Shown: in pieces, positions 51,986 through 60,759 of the stretch
Layout of the letters: each line of letters starts with the position of its first letter
How positions within the stretch are numbered: the first letter of the stretch is position 1
Source: GCA-003244245 sp036266995
GTDB lineage: Bacteria > Actinomycetota > Actinomycetes > Mycobacteriales > Pseudonocardiaceae
Direction of reading: 5' to 3'
Length of the DNA: 64,000 bases
Assembly (NCBI GenBank): GCA_036266995.1
Contig: DATAWX010000104.1
Coordinates: forward strand, 18,342-82,341
The notes under the pieces: generated by a model
The model's input: only the letters and a program-made list of their open reading frames with translations
What the model was told of the DNA's origin: nothing
Databases searched by the model: none
Translations under genes and position numbers: made by a program

Positions 51986-54938
51986 GGTCGTCGTGCTCGG
52001 CGGCGGCATGGCAGGCATGACGGCCGCTCACGAGTTGGCGGAGCGAGGATTCGAAGTCGTCGTGCTCGAACGGCGCGACGCCCCCGGTGGGAAGGCGCGC
52101 AGCATCGAGGTTCCGCCCGGGGGGCTGGGCGAGCGGGCACCGGGAACGATTCCCGAGGCTCCTCCCGGAGCCTCTGTCCCCTGGGTCCCCGGCGAGCACG
52201 GCTTCCGCTTCTTCCCCGGTTTCTACAAGCACGTCATCGATTCAATGCTGCGGACGCCGACCGGGCAGGGACGCTCGGTCGCCGATGCGCTCGTCAATAC
52301 GACTCGGCTTGGCATCACCCAGTACACGCAGCCGATGTTCGAGGTTCCTGCCCGGTTTCCGCGCACGCCGACCGACGCGCTGACCATCCTGCAGGACGCG
52401 CTGCTTGCCTTCACTCCGGTGGCTGGACTGCGCCCCGACGATCTGGCTGTATTCGGAGCCCGCCTGTGGCAGATCCTCACCTCCTGTCCCGAACGGCGAC
52501 TCGCTGAATACGAGCAGATCTCGTGGTGGGCGTTCACCGGCGCCGAGCCACGCTCACAGGCCTATCAGAAGTTCCTTGCCACGGGCATCACTCGGTCCCT
52601 CGTCGCCGCCAAGGCCAGGATGGCGAGCACCCGGACAATCGGCGACATCTTCGTTCAGCTCGTATTGACCGTCCTGGATCCGGGGGCCGTAGCCGGGACG
52701 ACAGACCGGGTGTTGGACGGGCCAACCAGCATCGTCTGGATCGATCCCTGGAGACGGTGGCTCGAGTCGTTGGGAGTCGACTACCGCACGTGCATCGAGG
52801 TGAAGCAGATTCGCTGCCACCGCGGCCGGATCACGGGTGTCGTGGCGGAGCACAACGGACGGACGGAACTGGTCCAGGGCGACTATTACGTATGCGCCCT
52901 CCCTTTGGAGCGTGCTACTCCGCTTATCAACCCGGAGATCCTCGCCGCTGACCCTTCCCTCGAGTCCCTGGCGACCCTGCTCCCCAACGTCGAATGGATG
53001 AACGGCGTGCAGTTCTACTTGCGTCGAGATGTTCCGATGCTGCACGGCCACATGATCCACATCGATACGGAGTGGGCGCTCACGAGCATCTCACAGGTCC
53101 AGTTCTGGCGCCCGGAGATGATCGATCGGTATGCTGACCTGGAATTCAACGGTGTCATCTCAACCGATGTGTCGAACTGGGACACACCCGGTTTGAACGG
53201 GCGCTGTGCCGAAGAGTGCTTGCCCGAGGAAGTCGCAGCCGAGACGTGGGAACAGCTCAAGCGCTCCGTGAACACTGGAGGTGCCGAGGTTCTGGACGAT
53301 GACAACTTGTGCGGATGGTTCCTCGATCCCGCCATCGAGCCAGACCCCACCCGCCCCGGGCGGCTAACGAACCTCGAACCCTTGCTGGTCAACTACGTGG
53401 ACACCTGGCGCCTGCGTCCCGAAGCGGTCACGGCCATTCCCAACCTTTTCCTCGCCGCGGACTACGTGCGTACGCACACCGACCTCGCCACGATGGAAGC
53501 GGCAAACGAAGCCGCGCGCCGGGCGGTGAACGGGATCCTCGATGCCGACGGGTTCTCGGGTCCTCGCTGTGATGTCTGGCCCTTGGAGGAGCCGGCGGTC
53601 CTCGAGCCCTTTCGGGCGTACGATGCCGCCCGCTTCCGTCTCGGGCTCGGATGGGACACGACGCTCGTGGACTTCGCGGTGGCCGGCTTGCCCGCCGCGG
53701 GGCCAGGGCTCGATGGCGTACCCGAACTGATGGCTCGAGTAGAGCCGGTCGCACCATCCGTGTCGGCGTTGAAAGCGCGTCTCGGCAGTGTGGAGCAATC
53801 CCTCCAGGTGCTTCGGGCCGACGAGGCGCTGACCGACACCGCGGAGGCCATATGGAAGCACCAGTCGGTGCTTCCCACGGGTCTTCCGGTGGCGCCCGGG
53901 TTGGATGCGTTCGCCGGCCCGACGGGTTTTCTGGAGCGCCTAAGCTGGTACCGGGACCAAGCCTTGATGGGCTTGAGAGAAGATCTGCCGCAGAAGGAGC
54001 CCAGCCGATACCTGTACGACCTTGTGCGGGACTTCGTCGCCCAGCCCAGCAAGGGGCTGCGTCCGGCCCTCTGCCTGGCGACATGTCGGGCTTACGGCGG
54101 CAGCATAGCGGCCGCGCTGCCCTCCGCAGCGGGTCTCGAGTTGCTGCACAACGCCTTCCTGGTGCACGACGACCTCGAGGACGGCAGCTTGTCACGCAGG
54201 GGTCAGACCACCATGCATCGACGTGTCGGGATTCCGTTGGCCGTGAACACCGGCGACGCCATGAATGCCCTGTCGATGCGCCTGTTCAAACGCAACCTGG
54301 TGCAACTGGAGCCAGAGGTCGCACGGCGGATCCTAGACGAGGTCGACCACCTGCTCGTGGAGTCCCTCGAAGGGCAAGCGGTGGAGCTGGGCTGGATGCG
54401 CGACAACGAATGGGGTGTAAGTACCGGCGACTATCTTCGCATGGTGCTCAAGAAGACCGCCTGGTACAGCTTCATCCACCCGATGCGCATCGGCGCCCTT
54501 GTCGCAGGTGCCGACGACGGTCTCGACCGGTTCAATCGCTTCGGCTTTCTGCTCGGCGCCGCCTTTCAGATCCAAGACGACGTCCTCAACCTCGTGGGCA
54601 GCCATTCACGCTACGGCAAGGAAATCGCCGGTGATCTCTGTGAGGGCAAACGTACCCTCGTGCTCTCACATGCTTTCGCTCGCGCCGCTCCGTCAGAGCG
54701 ATCCCGGCTACAGAACTTCTTCTCCCGCCCTCGCGAAAGACGGCTGCACCGCGAGCTTGTCGACATCTATGACCTGCTCGGGCGCAGTGGCAGCATCGAG
54801 TGGGCCCGACTGGCGGCTTCAGCGTTGACGAGCGCCGCCCAAAAGGAGTTCCCGTTGGCCTTTGCAGGAGCCAACGACGGCCCCGACCTGGAATTCGTGT
54901 CCGCCCTCGTGAGCTACCTCGTCGAGCGGGATGTCTAA
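51978..54938 (+). CDS. FAD-dependent desaturase-like oxidoreductase fused to polyprenyl diphosphate synthase
   Basis: The 986-residue protein is a two-enzyme fusion. Residues 1-520 are a phytoene-desaturase/amine-oxidase-like flavoprotein (VVVLGGGMAGMTAAHELAER, GEHGFRFFPGFYKHVID, FLAADYVRTHTDLATMEAAN). After a helical linker, residues 630-986 are a trans-prenyltransferase with SKGLRPAL, the first Asp-rich motif DDLED (around 731), a helix with GQAVELGW, and the second motif DDVLN (around 866, Asn replacing the last Asp). It should make a C15-C25 prenyl diphosphate and oxidise an isoprenoid. It overlaps the DUF3237 gene by 8 bp and ends the operon. Confidence 0.9.
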   Translation: MARVVVLGGGMAGMTAAHELAERGFEVVVLERRDAPGGKARSIEVPPGGLGERAPGTIPEAPPGASVPWVPGEHGFRFFPGFYKHVIDSMLRTPTGQGRSVADALVNTTRLGITQYTQPMFEVPARFPRTPTDALTILQDALLAFTPVAGLRPDDLAVFGARLWQILTSCPERRLAEYEQISWWAFTGAEPRSQAYQKFLATGITRSLVAAKARMASTRTIGDIFVQLVLTVLDPGAVAGTTDRVLDGPTSIVWIDPWRRWLESLGVDYRTCIEVKQIRCHRGRITGVVAEHNGRTELVQGDYYVCALPLERATPLINPEILAADPSLESLATLLPNVEWMNGVQFYLRRDVPMLHGHMIHIDTEWALTSISQVQFWRPEMIDRYADLEFNGVISTDVSNWDTPGLNGRCAEECLPEEVAAETWEQLKRSVNTGGAEVLDDDNLCGWFLDPAIEPDPTRPGRLTNLEPLLVNYVDTWRLRPEAVTAIPNLFLAADYVRTHTDLATMEAANEAARRAVNGILDADGFSGPRCDVWPLEEPAVLEPFRAYDAARFRLGLGWDTTLVDFAVAGLPAAGPGLDGVPELMARVEPVAPSVSALKARLGSVEQSLQVLRADEALTDTAEAIWKHQSVLPTGLPVAPGLDAFAGPTGFLERLSWYRDQALMGLREDLPQKEPSRYLYDLVRDFVAQPSKGLRPALCLATCRAYGGSIAAALPSAAGLELLHNAFLVHDDLEDGSLSRRGQTTMHRRVGIPLAVNTGDAMNALSMRLFKRNLVQLEPEVARRILDEVDHLLVESLEGQAVELGWMRDNEWGVSTGDYLRMVLKKTAWYSFIHPMRIGALVAGADDGLDRFNRFGFLLGAAFQIQDDVLNLVGSHSRYGKEIAGDLCEGKRTLVLSHAFARAAPSERSRLQNFFSRPRERRLHRELVDIYDLLGRSGSIEWARLAASALTSAAQKEFPLAFAGANDGPDLEFVSALVSYLVERDV

Positions 54939-54940
54939 AT

Positions 54941-54955
54941 GGCGCTGTTGCGTTG
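54941..54955 (+). mobile_element. Solo IS6-type end directly after the encapsulin operon
   Basis: GGCGCTGTTGCGTTG begins 3 bp after the fusion-gene stop. It resembles the ends at 46067 and 56230, differing by single bases. No transposase follows immediately. It marks the right side of the operon. Confidence 0.5.
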
Positions 54956-55562
54956 ATAGAGCCAGTTCGGGTGCTATCGACGCTCGTGGCATGTGGCTAA
55001 GGTCATATAGCCGGCGAGGATTTAGTTCAGGTGCGGTCGAGGTTCTCGCGGGCCCGGCCCCTCATGAGAATCACTAGTCGCGGAGCCACTCCGATCAGGC
55101 GCCTGCTCGTCCTGACCGGCGTGCTTGCGCCATATGACGAGCAGGCCCACCGCACCGCGATTACTGGAACTACTGGAGCGGACCTGACCGAAGCAACTAC
55201 CAGCGCGGCCTTGAATGATGCGCTCATCGGCATGAGCAACGTCACGCGAAGAAGTCAAGTATCGGCGGGTGCGCCATGCGTCTCCTCTGCTCTACTTAGC
55301 TGACAATCGGGTTGCCCGACTATGTGCAATCGAGTTCGGTGAGGAGACCGACGGCATAGACTCGTCGCCGGGCTGGGTGGTCGTCGGCCGCCACGTGCGA
55401 GGCTGAGGTGGCCGTCAAGGCACGTTTTCCCACCTCGTTCCGGTGGCGCCGGCCGTCGTCGTTCGCACCGGCTCCAAAGAGTGGCATCGCTCGGCAGTGG
55501 AAGTGGTCGAACCAGCTGGCCCGATCGCGGGCGCGGGGTGCCGCGCAGACAGATGCGCGGTG
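54956..55562. other. Intergenic/degraded stretch, no gene recognised
   Basis: About 600 bp without a supported gene. Translations in all frames are short and unfamiliar. No intact mobile element is visible. Confidence 0.4.
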
Positions 55563-55604
55563 TGGGGCGATGGGAATCGAACCCGCATGGCCAGCTTGGA
55601 AGAT
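55563..55604 (-). repeat. 3' end of a tRNA-Gly-like sequence, probable attachment-site scar
   Basis: Read on the minus strand, this holds CTTCCAAG (anticodon-loop side), then a T-arm with GCGGGTTCGATTCCC and a GCCCCA end, matching the 3' part of tRNA-Gly(UCC). The 5' half is absent and two T-stem/acceptor bases differ. Integrases commonly use tRNA 3' ends, so it may be a leftover att site. Confidence 0.5.
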
Positions 55605-55953
55605 CGGGCACCGATCAAGAGGCTGGCCAGTGCTAATGCTGACCTGCGGGTACTCAGCGATGGGTGACGTGCGTGACCGTTGTTGACCCTAGCGCTCTGG
55701 GGAGGGCACGCGGGGGCACGCGCTTGGCGGAGGATCTGGGCTTCGCGGGTGCGTGAAGGGGAGCTGATCGGTACATCGGTTGTGGCCGTTGCGGTCAGAC
55801 CTCCGGTGACCAGAATTGAGACTACCACCATGGCCGTTAGCCTCTACTTTCGAATGGCTTCACGGTGAGCATTGTGATCGGCCAACGTCAGCTCCGACCG
55901 TCGAGGACCTGCACACCAGCGTGCCGCCGCGAAACCGAGAGAGAGGTGGCAGC

Positions 55954-56214
55954 ATGGACGTTCCCGACACGCTGAGAGCAGCAGCCCACGCACTCAGCGA
56001 CCGCACCGACCTTGAACACGCAACTGCCCTCGCTGGCTTGCTGCAAAACCGTGCCGATGACATGGAACGCAACATCGCCATCTGGCGACGCACCGGGCAA
56101 GACGTCCCCGCCCTCATCGCAAAGTACTACGGCGTGTACCTCACCGTTGCCCGAGCTGTTCTCTCTGATTCCGTTACGGCTGACCTATACCACACCGTCT
56201 CCAGAACCAACTAA
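55954..56214 (+). CDS. Hypothetical protein (86 aa)
   Basis: ATG 55954 follows GAGAGGTGG at 5 bp. The product is all-helical and soluble (LRAAAHALSDRTDLEHATAL, AGLLQNRADDMERNIAIWRR). It has no signal or known motif. It sits among IS debris; the strong ribosome-binding site and acidic helical composition support coding. Function unknown. Confidence 0.6.
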   Translation: MDVPDTLRAAAHALSDRTDLEHATALAGLLQNRADDMERNIAIWRRTGQDVPALIAKYYGVYLTVARAVLSDSVTADLYHTVSRTN

Positions 56215-56229
56215 AATCCAAGCCAGCAC

Positions 56230-56391
56230 GGCACTGTTGCGTCCGTGGACGGGAGCAGCGCTTGTCAGGCTTGGTTGATGTGTGTCGCTCGCTGTGTCGT
56301 CCCGTCGGTCGCGCCCTCGGTGTTCGCCGGGTTCCGGTTTCCGCCGGAGTGATCACCTTGGCGGTGCGCTGGTATCTGGGTTTCGGTGCGA
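56230..56391 (+). mobile_element. 5' fragment of an IS6-family element
   Basis: The end GGCACTGTTGC (56230-56240) is followed by a frame reading RRVPVSAGVITLAVRWYLGF. This matches the N-terminal start of IS6-type transposases (FPxEVIxLAVRWYLRF pattern). The rest of the transposase is replaced by other sequence from about 56390. It confirms that the GGCACTGTTGC motif in this window belongs to IS6 ends. Confidence 0.65.
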
Positions 56392-56544
56392 TCCGCCGAA
56401 ATCTGGGAACCACTGCTTGCCATCGCCGACACCGTAGGAGGGCACTGGCCCGACACCGCCCGCGGTGCCTGCCGCCACTTCGTCCTCGACACCGGACCAT
56501 CGATCACCTCACTCGGTGTCCCGCTGCTGGCCGACTGTTCGTGA
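56392..56544 (+). pseudogene. Fragment of a DUF3631-type protein
   Basis: One frame reads SAEIWEPLLAIADTVGGHWP, then DTARGACRHFVLDTGPSITS and LGVPLLADCS before a stop. This matches the DUF3631 segment found in phage and integrative-element primase/helicase-like proteins. Both ends are missing; it abuts the IS6 fragment. Confidence 0.62.
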
Positions 56545-56781
56545 CATCGCGTGGGAGATGTTCTTAATCGGTGATTGTCGTCTTGATCGGGCGTCGCGGC
56601 GCTGTTGGGGTGACCGATGGCTGGGCGTTGCGGGGCGGTGGCCAAACCAGCATCGACCGGCACGCCGGTACGAGCAGTTCCCACTGAGGGAAGCTGACCG
56701 TGGAGGACGTCTGGCCGTGAGATCGGGTTGATGCTCGTCGCGGAGGGATCGGCGTCCGAAGGCCGGTTCAAGATGATAGCA

Positions 56782-56811
56782 TGAAGTCATCTTTGAGGTG
56801 AGGTGACTTCA
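56782..56811 (+). promoter_or_regulatory. Palindromic operator of the toxin-antitoxin module
   Basis: TGAAGTCA (56782-56789) and TGACTTCA (56804-56811) are perfect inverted repeats separated by 14 bp, 4 bp before the antitoxin ATG. This placement fits autorepression by the antitoxin-toxin complex. Confidence 0.65.
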
Positions 56812-56815
56812 GGAC

Positions 56816-57100
56816 ATGACGATTGAGCGCATCGGTGTCGCCGAGGCCAAGCGGAGATTCTCCGAGCTGGCGGACCGGGTTGGCCGTGGCGAGTCCTTTG
56901 TGATTATGAGCCGAGGGCGTCCCGTCATCGCCCTGGTACCTCCTCAGAGGGCTGCTGAAGAGGAGCCTCAGCCCTCGGTCGGGCTTGCTGCCTTTGCTGG
57001 GGCGCTGGCCGACGAATGGGACACTGTGGACGAGGACATGGCTGAGATCGTTGCTGCGCGACAACGGGTGTCTGACCGTCCAGCTCCGGAATTTACGTGA
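56816..57100 (+). CDS. Phd/YefM-family antitoxin
   Basis: The 94-residue antitoxin starts with ERIGVAEAKRRFSELADRVG, the Phd/YefM DNA-binding fold, then GESFVIMSRGRPVIALVPPQ. The C-terminal part (FAGALADEWDTVDEDMAEIV) is an acidic toxin-binding tail. Its stop overlaps the toxin GTG by 4 bp (GTGA). A palindromic operator lies just upstream. The module is intact, unlike the decayed pair near 39.7 kb. Confidence 0.88.
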   Translation: MTIERIGVAEAKRRFSELADRVGRGESFVIMSRGRPVIALVPPQRAAEEEPQPSVGLAAFAGALADEWDTVDEDMAEIVAARQRVSDRPAPEFT

Positions 57101-57510
57101 CGGGGTACTGCTTCGACACCGACATCCTCAGCGCGACGATCAGGCCCGCCCCGCCGCTACATCTCATCCGCCGGCTGGCCACCGTGCCACCGCAGGAGCA
57201 GTTCACTACGTCAATCACGGTCGGTGAACTGATCTATGGTGCGCGACGCGTTGGACGCGAGGATCTTTCCAGGCGGGTTGAGCAGGTAATTCGCCGTGCC
57301 CAGACCGTGCTGGCCTTTGATACAACCGCTGCCCGTACGTTCGGCTTTCTGAAGGCAACGCTGGAGCAACGTGGCACTCCGCTGGCCGAACCCGACCTAC
57401 GTATCGCCTCGATCGCGCTGTCGCGAGGGTTGATCCTCGTGACCCGCAATGTGCGGCACTTCCAACACGTTGCTGAACTCACCGTCGAAAACTGGATTGA
57501 CGAGACATGA
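57097..57510 (+). CDS. VapC-type PIN-domain toxin
   Basis: The 137-residue PIN ribonuclease has the acidic residues of the family: FDTDILSATIRP (first Asp), TVGELIYGARRVG (Glu), AEPDLRIASIALSRGLILVT (Asp) and RNVRHFQ (final Asn in place of Asp, common in the group). PIN toxins cleave tRNA or rRNA. GTG 57097 overlaps the antitoxin stop, so the two are co-translated. Confidence 0.9.
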   Translation: MTGYCFDTDILSATIRPAPPLHLIRRLATVPPQEQFTTSITVGELIYGARRVGREDLSRRVEQVIRRAQTVLAFDTTAARTFGFLKATLEQRGTPLAEPDLRIASIALSRGLILVTRNVRHFQHVAELTVENWIDET

Positions 57511-57661
57511 GCAGCGATGGTGACTGGCCAACCCTGTCGATATTGTCAGAACGAAATCCGGTGATCGGTCAACGGACTGTCACTGCAGTAGTGCATGAGC
57601 AGCGCCCCTGCGCATTCGAGTGTAAGATAGCTTACTCACAGCGATATTAGCTGGTCAGACG

Positions 57662-57710
57662 TGGCGCCCCCGGCAGGATTCGAACCTGCGCTCCCGCCTC
57701 CGGAGGCCGG
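57662..57710 (-). repeat. 3' end of tRNA-Arg(CCG), probable attachment-site scar
   Basis: On the minus strand this contains CTCCGGA (CCG anticodon loop), GGCGG, then GCAGGTTCGAATCCTGC (a complete T-arm) and an acceptor end with CCA. The 5' half of the tRNA is not present in the adjacent sequence. Such 3'-terminal tRNA copies are created when an integrase uses a tRNA gene as its target. A plus-strand ORF crossing it is an artefact. Confidence 0.68.
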
Positions 57711-58069
57711 TAAGACACCGATCATGCCTATCTCTGGTGTCTCCCCGTTCCGTTTTGCCTGGCCCCGGTCTCATGAGTTGCTGTGGTATCCCGCAGTTCA
57801 TTGCACGAACCCTTGCACGACGAGCGCTGCCGGTCACGTCCCACGCACGGAATCCGCCCTCCACGGTACGACCCAAGCGGTCGGCGAGCTACGCTGGTGG
57901 GTGGAAATCAACTTGGCTTCTTGTTGTCAACGGCAACCCAAAACTGGATCTGGATCTGGCCCACTTTCCGTGATCGAGTTGGCCCCTGCGGTGTGTCGTT
58001 GCAGACTTTCTGATCATCTCAGTGTGATCATGTTCGCCGTGTGATGATCATGATGCTGTCGCGGCTTTC
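57711..58069. other. Intergenic stretch before the ISL3 remnant
   Basis: About 360 bp with no supported gene. It may contain the left end of the ISL3 element, but I could not define a terminal repeat. Confidence 0.35.
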
Positions 58070-59425
58070 CTGCCGCACCTAACGGATGTGGTGATCGAGC
58101 AGATTGACCTAGCCGGTGGATCGGTGCAGATCTGGGCGCATCCGCGGGCGATGCAGGCCTGTTGCCCGGGGTGCGGTGTGAGTCGTCTCGGGTGCACAGC
58201 CGGTATGAGCGCAGGCTGGCCGACGCTGCCCTGGCGGGTCGGCGGGTGGAGATCCGGCTACGGGTGCGCCGGTTTTTCTGCGACGGCGAGGGCTGCGGGG
58301 TGCGGACCTTCGCCGAGCAAGTCGCTGGCCTGACCGCGCGTTATGCACGGTGCACCGTGTTGTTGCGGGGCATGCTGGAATCGATCGGGCTGGCGTTGGC
58401 CGGTCGAGCCGGGGCGCGGCTGGCTACGACGCTGGGGTTACCGGCGACCCGGAGCACGTTGTTGCGGTGGATTCGGGCGCTGCCCGACCCGGTGATCGGC
58501 ACCGTGACGGTGCTGGGTGTCGACGATTTCGCCCTGCGCCGCGGGCATGTGTACGGCACGGTACTGGTCGACATCGATACTCACCGGCCCATCGATCTGC
58601 TCGCTGATCGCGAGGCCGACACCTTCGCCGCGTGGTTACGTGAGCATCCGGGCACCGAGGTGGTCTGCCGGGACCGCGCCGGCGCCTACGCCCAGGGCGC
58701 CCGGACCGGGGCACCCGAGGCGATCCAGGTGGCCGATCGGTGGCATCTATGGCGCAACCTCGCCGAGCACGTCGAGAAGACCGTCGCCGCTCACCACGGC
58801 TGCCTACATCAGCAAGACACCATCGCGCCCGAGGTGGACATCGAGCCTGGCGCTGCCGCCGACCTTGCGAAAGCAGCCCAGCTCGCGCAGGTGCAGGGCA
58901 AGGAGAACTCCGCCTTGGTCGAGCGCACCAAAGCCCGCTACCAGGCCGTCCATGCATTAAAAGGTGACGGCAAGGGCATCAAAACCATCATGCGGGAACT
59001 GGAGCTGGCCAAGGAAACCGTCCGTCGCTTCGCCCGCGCCGACAGTGTTGAGGAACTGCTGGCCAAGCCTCGCGCGGGCCGGCCCAGCCTCCTGGATGCC
59101 TACAAGCCCTACCTGCACGAACGCTGCAACGCCGGCGTCACCAACGCCAGCATGCTCTACCGGGAGATCACCGAGCGCTACCGAGGCAGCCGGGGCACCG
59201 TCGCCGCCTACCTCGCGCCGTTTCGTGCCCTCGGCGGCGCACCCCCGGCCACAGCGGCGGTGCTCAAGATCCGCCAGATCACCTCCTGGATACTGCGCCG
59301 CCCCGAGGACCTCGACACCGACGAAGCGCTCAAGCTCAAACAGGTGCTAGCCACCTGCCCGCACCTCGACGCCACCGCCACCCACGTCAACACGTTCGCC
59401 GAGATGCTCACCGCCCGCGGCGGTG
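58070..59425 (+). mobile_element. ISL3-family transposase remnant, frameshifted and 3'-truncated
   Basis: The start is in one frame (FLPHLTDVVIEQIDLAGG, then VQIWAHPRAMQACCPGCGV). It continues after a one-base loss near 58183 in the frame RVHSRYERRLADAALAGRRV, VLGVDDFALRRGHVYGTVLV, and CRDRAGAYAQGART. The helical middle and the FAEMLTAR segment are ISL3-like. The C-terminal catalytic end is missing: the sequence is joined to a VIT-type gene at about 59425. The element cannot be autonomous. Confidence 0.8.
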
Positions 59426-59435
59426 ATCGCGAGCG

Positions 59436-60177
59436 GTGTCATCAGATCCCGCTGCGCACTCGCATCAGAGCCGAGCATGGAACCTTGGGTGGGCCCATCG
59501 GCACCGCGACGTCTCCGGCGGCTGGTTGCGACCAAACCGTTTTCGGAGCGGTGGACGGGCTGGTCACCAACGCTGCGCTCATCGCTGGGGTCGGCGGAGG
59601 TGGTGTGGCGACCTCGGCGATCGTGTTGACCGGGTTGGCCGGGCTGGTAGCTGGGGCGTTTTCGATGGGAACCGGGGAGTACGTGTCGGTGACCAGCCAG
59701 AACGAGCTGGTTGCTGCCGAGGTGGCCGTCGAGCGCGACATGCACGCCCGCTTCCCCGACGCTGAGCGTGAAGAACTGGCCGACCGCTTCTGCAGCTATG
59801 GCGCAGACCCCGATACGGCAGTCCGTATGGCCGCCGCTGTGTCGGAGGATCCCGAGCTTGCCCTGCAGCTGCACGCCCGAGAAGAGCTCGGCGTCAACCC
59901 CAACGAGTTGCCCTCGCCCCCGCTGGCCGGGGGAGCCTCTTTGGTGGCGTTCTCCCTCGGAGCGATCCTGCCGCTGTTGCCGTACCTGTTTGGCGTGCGC
60001 ACCCTGGTTGTCCCGCTGGCGGTAGCAGGGGCGGCGCTGCTTGCCGGGGGCACGGTGGTCGGTCGGCTCACCGGTCGGCCACTGCTCCGGTCGGGACTGC
60101 GTCAGCTGGCCCTCGGAGCGCTGGCCGTAATTGTCACCTTCGGCATCGGCCACCTCATCGGAGGCGGCATCGCTTGA
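59436..60177 (+). pseudogene. VIT/CCC1-family transporter gene, frameshifted
   Basis: GTG 59436 starts SSDPAAHSHQSRAWNLGWAH and RHRDVSGGWLRP, the normal start of bacterial VIT/CCC1 proteins. After an extra A in the run at 59534-59536, the true frame becomes VFGAVDGLVTNAALIAGVGG and continues (GLVAGAFSMGTGEYVSVTSQ, LLPYLFGVRTLVV). Five hydrophobic segments remain. Such proteins move Fe2+/Mn2+ out of the cytosol. The single-base insertion puts this part in frame with the ISL3 fragment and would yield a spurious hybrid ORF. Confidence 0.78.
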
Positions 60178-60750
60178 CCCGTCGCTAGCGTCCGGTAAGC
60201 GCGTGGACTGCTGACTCAACCCCGCGGACTGAACCCCCGGCGCCCGCAGGTTCACCAGCTGATCGACCGCGTCATCGCCCATCTGCCCGAGGGGTCGCCT
60301 CGCGTTCGACGGTGCCGCCCGGTGAGTGACCGCGGCGGCTCGACTGCAATCGGCGTGCCGGCGAGCCGACACCGGTTTCGCCTGGGCCCTGACCTCGCCG
60401 CAGGCCCTGGCCGACCAGCACGCCGGGCTCCGACTGGTCAAGGAGGTCTCCGTGGTCGAACTCATCAGCCGGAGCTACCAGAACCACCTGGGAGAGCCAC
60501 CCTCAAGAGACTGCTGCGGTTCCCGGCGTGGCGCAACGCCATGCGCCTGGCGCAGTACCAGCTCGCCCACTGACCGAGCAGTCCCGCCGACCGATCCCGC
60601 ACCGGCGCTAGGCCAAGGCGCTCTGCACGGCATTGCGCCGCAGTGCCCGGTGTCTGACTGACGCGACGCTGAGTTCTCCGGATTGGGGCTGCCCAGCTGA
60701 GCCAGGACCAGCAGCTCACGGTCCTGAACGGATCGCCGCGACTCGGTAAC
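60178..60750. other. Intergenic stretch, no gene recognised
   Basis: About 570 bp between the VIT remnant and the VOC gene. Short frames give no recognisable family. It may hold the VOC promoter. Confidence 0.4.
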
Positions 60751-60759
60751 GTGCCACGC

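Noticed and set aside
55443..55667. ORF with GDGNRTRMASLE on the plus strand
   Set aside because: Also the translation of a tRNA-like 3' fragment, not a protein family.
57661..58044. ORF starting APPAGFEPAL on the plus strand
   Set aside because: This is the antisense translation of a tRNA 3' end, a common false gene.
58162..60177. A 671-aa ORF that looks like a transposase-iron-transporter fusion enzyme
   Set aside because: The true VIT start lies in another frame, and a one-base indel explains the join. The transposase part is also frameshifted.
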